Shown one piece after another: positions 15,148 through 19,846 of a stretch of 19,846 nt of DNA; position 1 is the stretch's first letter, and each line of letters opens with the position of its first letter. This stretch comes from JBJHBY01 sp050485745. GTDB lineage: Bacteria > Pseudomonadota > Gammaproteobacteria > Pseudomonadales > CAMLJR01. The stretch lies in NCBI GenBank assembly GCA_050485745.1, contig JBJHBY010000033.1, positions 1 to 19,846 of the forward strand, in the 5' to 3' direction. The notes below the pieces were generated by a model. The model did no database searches, had not been told where the DNA came from, and saw only the letters and a program-made list of their open reading frames with translations. A program made the position numbers and the translations under genes.

Positions 15148-15366
15148 ATGCCCACGGAGCAGACCCTGCATCTGGTGAAAATGGCCAACCAGATCGCCGC
15201 CAACATCGACGGTGTGGACGAGCGGCAGCGCGCGCAGCAGGTGCTGGTGCACATCCGGAAATTCTGGGCGCCATCGATGCGGGACAAGTTGTGCGCCGCC
15301 CTGGCCGACCCGGAAGTCTCTGCATCCCTCGACCCCCTGGCCCGCCAGGCCCTGGAAGGATTGTAG
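15148..15366 (+). CDS. fdsD: NAD-dependent formate dehydrogenase delta subunit
   Basis: A 72-residue protein at the usual last place of the fds operon. Family members are small helical proteins that bind the FdsA–FdhD region and are required for stable, active enzyme in Rhodobacter. The LVKMANQIAANI start, HIRKFWAPSMRD centre (about 31–42) and LDPLARQALEGL end are typical. GGAG lies in the fdhD stop region, about 9 nt before the ATG. Its TAG stop (15364–15366) is part of a REP-like palindrome. Confidence 0.88.
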   Translation: MPTEQTLHLVKMANQIAANIDGVDERQRAQQVLVHIRKFWAPSMRDKLCAALADPEVSASLDPLARQALEGL

Positions 15367-15407
15367 GCTGGGTTAGCGGCTGCGCCGCGTAATCCAGCGC
15401 TCTCACC
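15363..15407 (+). repeat. REP-like palindrome, copy 3
   Basis: A 45-nt element starting GTAGGCTGGGTTAGCGGC, loop TGC, returning GCCGCGTAATCCAGC and ending CG-CTCTCACC. It matches copy 1 (98–142, opposite strand) apart from the loop and two positions. It fills most of the 47-bp gap between convergent fdsD and the M48 gene and supplies the fdsD stop codon. It may help end transcription from both sides. Confidence 0.8.
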
Positions 15408-15413
15408 GTTATC

Positions 15414-16469
15414 TCATTTCGTGCCGATGTGGGTTCCGGAGTGATCTCCGGTCAGTGCCTCGATACGCTCGCTCGTCAGTGGATGGGTGGAGATGTAGCG
15501 ACCCAGGCTGCGGTGGCGCTGGCCCTCGTCCATCTGATCTGCATCCAGGCGCTGTAACAGGTCGGTGAGGCGGGACACGGGGATGCCGTTGCGCCGCAGG
15601 TGGTCCGCCGCATAGCGGTCTGCCTCCAGTTCGAAGGCTCGCGAGTAACCCATCTGCAGCAGGATGACCGGCAGTGCAGCCACCAGTGTGGACACGTCCC
15701 CCGTGGTATAGGTGACGATCAGGCCGAGGGCGGACACCTGCAGGACCTGACGCAAGCCGTGGCGATGTTCGACATGGCCGACTTCGTGCGCCAGTATGGC
15801 CACCAACTCCTCATCATGCTGCGCCAGTTGCACCAGTTCGTCGGTGACGATGATGGTGCCGGAGGGCAGGGCCAGGGCATTGGCACCGAGGCGGCCACCA
15901 CGGCGAAACACCAGTTCGTAGGCGTGGCGTGAGTCGGCATCCGCAACCACGCTATCGAACAACACTCGCAACTGTTGTCGGCGGGCCTCTGGCAGGGTGC
16001 TTGCCTGCAGGTGCGGGTTCAGGGCCTCCAGAGCCTGTTCGCCGATATGCCGGGCCACGGGTACCGGCAGCTGTCGGGCGATGTGGTCCGCCGCCGCGGG
16101 CAGGCCGTGGGCGACCATCAGCCAGCCGAACAGAGCCACCACCAGCACGCCGGTGAGGACATACTTCAGGTGGCTTTCCATGCGGTGCAGCCAGCTTGCA
16201 CTGCGCTCCCGATGGTGTTCGGCCAGCAAGTGATCGATGGCGTCGTTGTCACGCGTCTCGAAGCGGCTGCCGTCCGGCAGGCTGAGAATACGTGGTGTGT
16301 TGCCAAGGCGTGACGAGACGGCCACCGCTGCCAGCGGATAGCAGGTTTGCTGATCGTTACAGTGCAGTCGCACGTCACTGCCACAGACCTCCAGCCAGGC
16401 TTCCTGGCTGGAAGAGCGCTGGCCGTCGCTGAGCCAGCCTTTGATGGTTCCGGCGGTATCGGTGGTCAC
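15414..16469 (-). CDS. M48 family zinc metalloprotease, membrane-anchored
   Basis: A 351-residue metalloprotease. The zinc site is H228-E229-x-x-H232 (AHEVGH) with E280 in FELEAD as third ligand. One membrane segment lies at about 103–122, placing the catalytic domain most likely in the periplasm. The N-terminal ~90 residues form a small separate domain ending in SSRLGNTPRILSLPDGS, as seen before other bacterial M48 proteases (DUF7092-like, from memory). The start is GTG 16469, overlapping the DUF898 stop as GTGA; the frame is open upstream to 17051, but that part is a shadow of the DUF898 gene. M48 members degrade misassembled membrane or outer-membrane proteins; the pairing with DUF898 suggests a shared job. 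Confidence 0.85.
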   Translation of the reverse strand: MTTDTAGTIKGWLSDGQRSSSQEAWLEVCGSDVRLHCNDQQTCYPLAAVAVSSRLGNTPRILSLPDGSRFETRDNDAIDHLLAEHHRERSASWLHRMESHLKYVLTGVLVVALFGWLMVAHGLPAAADHIARQLPVPVARHIGEQALEALNPHLQASTLPEARRQQLRVLFDSVVADADSRHAYELVFRRGGRLGANALALPSGTIIVTDELVQLAQHDEELVAILAHEVGHVEHRHGLRQVLQVSALGLIVTYTTGDVSTLVAALPVILLQMGYSRAFELEADRYAADHLRRNGIPVSRLTDLLQRLDADQMDEGQRHRSLGRYISTHPLTSERIEALTGDHSGTHIGTK

Positions 16470-17548
16470 AGGCCGATATCCAGACCGAAGGCCTCGCCGA
16501 CCTCCTCGCCAATGGCGCTGCGCTGCCGGGCTTCCTCGGACACAAAGTTGTCCAGCGAGCCGTCCACGCGCAGCTGCAGGCACTCTGCGCGGTAACGCGC
16601 CAGGCGGACCTTCGCCCAGGGAATACCCAGGCCCAGGGTCAGGACGATGAGCAAGGCGTTGCCGAGGCGGATCCAGGCCAGCCGGTGCCCGGTCTGGGTG
16701 CTGAGGAAGCCGTGCTTTTGCAGCAGCGCCTGTCCGAATACCACATTGTGGGTTTCTGCGCTGATGTAGCTCGAACCCAGCAGGATCGCGATCAGCATGA
16801 ACGGCAGGCCGACCAACTGCGCGATTTCGCCGAACACGTTCGTGGCGAGGCCCGCGGCAATCGACGCGAGGATGACACCGAGCAGGATCAGCCCGCCGCC
16901 GAGCAGGTAGATCCGGTAGAACGCCCCGGGGCCGAACTCGGGAATGAAATAACTGCGCCCGTAGCGGCTGTGGATGACATAGAAGTTGCGTTGCCGCCAG
17001 ATCGCAAAGGGGTAGAGCAGTCCCAGGGTGAGCACCCCCAGCAGGGGCCACAGCACGAAGGCGGTAAAGGCCTCGCCGTAGCGGCCGTCAAAGCCGAAGC
17101 GGATGTTGCGGTAGGCGCTGTTGTAGTGGCGAAAGGCCATCGAGCGGCAGATCAGCTCCGGGAAAGCGAGGATGAAAACCAGCATCAGCAGCAGCGGCAG
17201 CCAGGGCACGAAATGACCGCCGAGCACATAGGCCAGCAGGAATACGACGGCGATCAACCGGCCCCGCAGGATGGCCAGCGGGCTGGCCCGGTACTCGAAG
17301 CTGTGGTTGTCGAGGTAGGTATTGCCGTAGAAATAGCGTTGATTGCGTACTTTCGCCCATGCGGAATAGACGCCAAGCGTGACGATGCTGAGCAGGATAT
17401 TGACGATCCAGATGCGGAAATATTCCCTGCCATTTCCTTCAAAGCGGAAGGGCAGAGCGTTGCGCGCGTAAGGCAATGCCGGCTCGATGGTCGCGATGCT
17501 CTCTGGCACCGGCGCGATCAGTCCGTCGGCGGTGGTGGCTGTGCTCAT
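16466..17548 (-). CDS. YjgN/DUF898 family membrane protein
   Basis: A 360-residue polytopic inner-membrane protein of the YjgN (DUF898) family, whose function is unknown. Three related blocks recur: VTLGVYSAWAKVRNQRYFYG, LTLGLLYPFAIWRQRNFYV, and LTLGLGIPWAKVRLARYRAE. Each is a hydrophobic stretch followed by Trp and basic residues, suggesting internal repeats. About six membrane segments are apparent, with further hydrophobic stretches around 95–135 and 215–262. ATG 17548 has GGGAG about 8 nt upstream. The 3' end overlaps the M48 gene by four bases, so the two are cotranslated. The region upstream (17549–17747) is shared with divergent tadA. Confidence 0.85.
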   Translation of the reverse strand: MSTATTADGLIAPVPESIATIEPALPYARNALPFRFEGNGREYFRIWIVNILLSIVTLGVYSAWAKVRNQRYFYGNTYLDNHSFEYRASPLAILRGRLIAVVFLLAYVLGGHFVPWLPLLLMLVFILAFPELICRSMAFRHYNSAYRNIRFGFDGRYGEAFTAFVLWPLLGVLTLGLLYPFAIWRQRNFYVIHSRYGRSYFIPEFGPGAFYRIYLLGGGLILLGVILASIAAGLATNVFGEIAQLVGLPFMLIAILLGSSYISAETHNVVFGQALLQKHGFLSTQTGHRLAWIRLGNALLIVLTLGLGIPWAKVRLARYRAECLQLRVDGSLDNFVSEEARQRSAIGEEVGEAFGLDIGL

Positions 17549-17747
17549 GCAGGATCTCCCTGGCCGTCTGGTTGTTGTCGTTGTTTTACTGCGCTGTGGC
17601 TTGGGGCGAGGGCCAGGGCCAGCACAGTGCGGCGGGCAGGTGCATCATGCCACTGGAATCGCCGTGGAGCGACGAGGTGATGTATCCTCTGAGCGCGCCG
17701 CCCGGGCATTCCGCCAGGGTCTCGGTGCAAACAAGTTTAGCCTGAAT
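17549..17747. promoter_or_regulatory. Divergent spacer between DUF898 and tadA genes
   Basis: A 199-bp stretch that should carry the promoters of both neighbours. TATCCT at 17683–17688 is a weak -10 candidate for tadA, without a -35. I assign no promoter firmly. Confidence 0.3.
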
Positions 17748-18215
17748 ATGCAGCAGCAAAACAATGACAGCGAACACCTGCACTGGATGCGCCGCGCCCT
17801 GGCCCTGGCCGAGGCCGCCGCCGAGGCGGGCGAGGTGCCAGTGGGTGCCGTGCTGGTGCGTGATGGCGAGGTGTTGGGGGAGGGATTCAACCAGCCGATT
17901 TCCCGCCACGATCCCACGGCGCATGCGGAGATCGTCGCCCTGCGCGAGGCAGCGGCCGCGGCCGGCAACTACCGGCTGCCGGGGACGACGCTGTACGTGA
18001 CCATCGAGCCCTGCAGCATGTGTGTCGGGGCCATGGTTCATGCCCGGGTGGAGCATCTGGTGTTCGGCGCCAGGGAGCGCCGGGCCGGAGCGGTGATCAG
18101 CGCGCAGCAATTGTGTGACGCCCCCTGGCTGAACCATCGCATCGCCTGGGAAGAGGATGTGCTTGCGATCGAGGCGGGTGAGTTGTTGCGTGACTTTTTC
18201 CGCAGCCGGCGCTGA
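17748..18215 (+). CDS. tadA: tRNA-specific adenosine deaminase
   Basis: A 155-residue zinc deaminase converting wobble adenosine 34 of tRNA-Arg(ACG) to inosine, an essential step for reading CGN codons. Zinc and catalytic residues: H59 and E61 (TAHAEIVAL), C89 and C92 (EPCSMCVGAM). MRRALALAEAAAEAGEVPVG and the FGARERRAGA region are typical. Length matches the family (~150–170). ATG 17748 is chosen by comparison with family N-termini; it has no good Shine–Dalgarno, and the frame is open upstream to 17487 without similarity. The gene converges on mltF with one base between the stops, and tadA/mltF proximity is common in gammaproteobacteria. Confidence 0.93.
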   Translation: MQQQNNDSEHLHWMRRALALAEAAAEAGEVPVGAVLVRDGEVLGEGFNQPISRHDPTAHAEIVALREAAAAAGNYRLPGTTLYVTIEPCSMCVGAMVHARVEHLVFGARERRAGAVISAQQLCDAPWLNHRIAWEEDVLAIEAGELLRDFFRSRR

Positions 18216-18216
18216 T

Positions 18217-19712
18217 TCAGAGTGCGTCCAGAGCGGTGCGGATGTTTTCCGGCAGATACTGATCCATGCTCTGCGGTGGGGGCGTGCGTTCCCTGGCCAG
18301 GTCGNNNNNNNNNNGGCCAGCAGGCTGTAGTAGTGTCGTATGTTCTGTACGTACACCACAGGCTCGCTGCCACGGGCGTAGCCAAAGCGGGTGTGCTGGT
18401 AGTAGGCGCGCTTCGACAGCAATGGAAGGCGCTCCTTCACGTCCGCCCACTTGTTCGGGTCTCCACCCTGGCGCTGGGTGATGATGCGCGCGTCCTCGAG
18501 GTGCCCGAGACCGACATTGTAGGCGGCCAGAGCGAACCAGGTGCGATCCGGCTCCTGCACCTGGGCCGGAATACGGCGATGAACAAGGCGGAAGTAGCGC
18601 GCCCCGCCGCGCAGGCTCTGTTCCGCATCGAGGCGGTTGGTCACCCCCATCTCCTGTGCCGTGGGCAGCGTCAGCATCATGATGCCGCGCACCCCGGTGG
18701 GGGAGCGCGCTCGCGGGTTCCAGTGGGATTCCTGGTAGGCGATGGCCGCGAGCAGGTGCCAGTCGAGATCGAATTCCTCGGCGATCTGTTCGATCAGGGG
18801 CTGGTAGGTGGGCAGGCGCCGCGCCAGGTTCAGGTTGAAGGTGCGTGAGTCGATGGGGGTGTTGTCTTCACTGTGGCTGTAGAAGCGCTCCACCAGCTGG
18901 CCCAGCTCGCCGCTGTCGCGCAATTGCCGGAAGAACACCTCCATCGCCTCGAGCAGGCGCTGGTTGTCGGTATTGCGCGCCACGGCCCAGCCCAGTGAGC
19001 TCGGCTGGCCAATGCTGAAGCCAATCTGCAGGTACGGGTAGAAGCCGCGGTTGGCGATGTACTCATTCGAGTCGATGATGGTGTAGTCGATCTCGCCATC
19101 GGTGAGCATTTCCAGCAGGTCGATGGTTTCCAGGTCGGCGGATTCCACCCATTGCAGCTCGGGGTACTCGATCTGCAGGGCGCGCAGGTATTCGGCGTGG
19201 CTGCTGCCGGCGAGAACGTGCAGGCGGCTGCCATTGTCGAGCAGATCGGCGGGGCTGCGCGGCCGCGGCCGGCCGCCGCGATACAGGACGTACTGCTCAA
19301 TGTCCATGTAGGCGGGGCCGAACTCCAGCCGCTGCTGTCGCTCCGGGGTGATGGTCAGGCCGGCAGCGGCCACATGGGCGTTGCCGCGAAACAGGCTGGA
19401 GAGGATGCCCTCGAGGCTGTGGTCGGCGTCCACGCGCAGGTCCACGCCCAGAAAGTCGGCGAAACGCCGCGCCAGTTCATACTCAAAGCCGTTGGGTTCG
19501 TCGTGCAGATTGTAGAACGTGGTGGGCCCGTTGCGCGTTACCACGCGCAGCATACCCTCGTCCTGAATGCGGCCGAGGCTGTCCCGGGGGTCGGCACAGC
19601 CCCCCAGGCCCACGCCGGTGAGGAGCAGGACGAGGGTCAGCATCAGGGTGGGCAGGGCGTGGAGCCCCAGCCACCACGGATGCACCGTCGGGCAGGGCGG
19701 GCGGCGGTCCAT
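18217..19712 (-). CDS. mltF: Membrane-bound lytic murein transglycosylase F (interrupted by sequence gap)
   Basis: MltF cleaves peptidoglycan strands to 1,6-anhydromuropeptides. The readable part is 466 residues before the gap. A signal sequence ends in LGGC (36–39), so a lipoprotein with Cys39 as anchor is predicted. A periplasmic solute-binding-like domain covers ~45–280 and an SLT domain ~305–465, with catalytic E328 in AYQESHWNP and the AAYNVGLGH motif (396–404). Ten N (18305–18314) break the gene. Beyond them a different frame continues as about 28 codons from DLARERTPPP to ALDAL and stops at 18217, which fits an MltF tail. With ten N the frames disagree, so the true gap should be 3n+2 bases. 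ATG 19712 lacks a clear Shine–Dalgarno. Confidence 0.88.
18305..18314. other. Assembly gap (10 N) inside mltF
   Basis: A run of exactly ten N, most likely a placeholder of unknown true length. It breaks the mltF reading frame, which would be restored by a length of 3n+2. Confidence 0.95.
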
Positions 19713-19724
19713 TCCGGAATTCTA

Positions 19725-19846
19725 GGGCACCTCTGAACAATTCGGCAATGGCTCAGCGGAGCCTCTGGCGGACACTGGCGAGGCGCAACGCGAAGGTCAA
19801 GGGTTGCTCTCCTTGACGAGCGTTGCAACGACGTCCAGTGTGCGCC
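19725..19846. mobile_element. Possible insertion-sequence terminus running off the window
   Basis: Twelve bases upstream of the mltF ATG the sequence changes to GGGCACCTCTGAACAATTC, which resembles the terminal inverted repeats of several transposase-family elements, preceded by CTAG that could be a target duplication. From 19767 to the edge lies a long imperfect palindrome: GCAACGC (19785–19791) pairs with GCGTTGC (19820–19826), GTCAAGG (19796–19802) with CCTTGAC (19811–19817), and the outer GGCG-ACACTGG with CCAGTGT-CGCC. No transposase is visible before the window ends, so this stays a proposal. Confidence 0.35.

Noticed and set aside
15414..17051. 545-codon reading of the M48 gene with a long N-terminal extension
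   Set aside because: The first 194 codons are a frame-shifted shadow of the DUF898 gene and are Arg/Pro-rich; the GTG at 16469 overlapping the upstream stop is the natural start.
17586..19712. 708-codon read-through of mltF across the N-run
   Set aside because: After the gap this frame is antisense to tadA and its spacer and shows no similarity to MltF; the alternative frame gives a short tail and a stop beside the tadA stop.

Overview
The window reads as chromosomal DNA of a GC-rich gammaproteobacterium. Reasons: a TadA–MltF neighbourhood, a YjgN/DUF898 protein, an NAD-linked fdsGBACD formate dehydrogenase operon, and short GTAG-headed palindromes of the REP type at gene ends. Lipid-, terpenoid- and steroid-type catabolic families suggest an environmental, probably marine or hydrocarbon-associated, heterotroph. 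I cannot name the genus. No tRNA, rRNA or CRISPR was seen.

Left part (1–6.3 kb), catabolic. A dienoyl-CoA-reductase-like SDR (minus) and a classical SDR (plus) diverge from a 168-bp spacer. The plus SDR converges on a four-gene minus-strand operon, in transcription order TetR regulator, class II aldolase/adducin protein, TauD/TfdA-type Fe(II)/2-oxoglutarate dioxygenase, and AtuA-family protein. Spacing is tight and each structural gene has a Shine–Dalgarno, so this looks like one regulated pathway. Its substrate is not evident from sequence.

Middle (6.3–9.3 kb). An FAD dehydrogenase related to 3-ketosteroid-delta1-dehydrogenases is followed on the same strand, after 68 bp, by a small protein with a full YopT/AvrPphB-type (peptidase C58) Cys-His-Asp triad. 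This bare effector-like protease in a metabolic setting is the most surprising gene here. A 312-bp divergent spacer (9005–9316) separates these genes from the formate dehydrogenase operon; it holds a likely minus-strand promoter, a short hairpin and a 13-bp tandem duplication.

Formate dehydrogenase (9.3–15.4 kb). fdsG, fdsB, fdsA, an fdhD-type gene (fdsC) and fdsD lie head to tail with overlapping or nearly touching ends. They encode a complete soluble molybdenum/tungsten, FMN and Fe-S enzyme that oxidises formate to CO2 and reduces NAD+. All cofactor ligands I checked are present, with Cys rather than selenocysteine at the metal.

Right part (15.4–19.8 kb), cell envelope and housekeeping. 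A DUF898 membrane protein and an M48 metalloprotease overlap by four bases (minus strand). tadA (plus) converges on mltF (minus), which is interrupted near its 3' end by a 10-N assembly gap. Just upstream of mltF the sequence becomes strongly palindromic and may be the end of an insertion sequence running off the window.

Three copies of a REP-like palindrome (98–142, 1907–1944, 15363–15407) sit at gene 3' ends. In two of them the repeat itself supplies the stop codon of the preceding gene.
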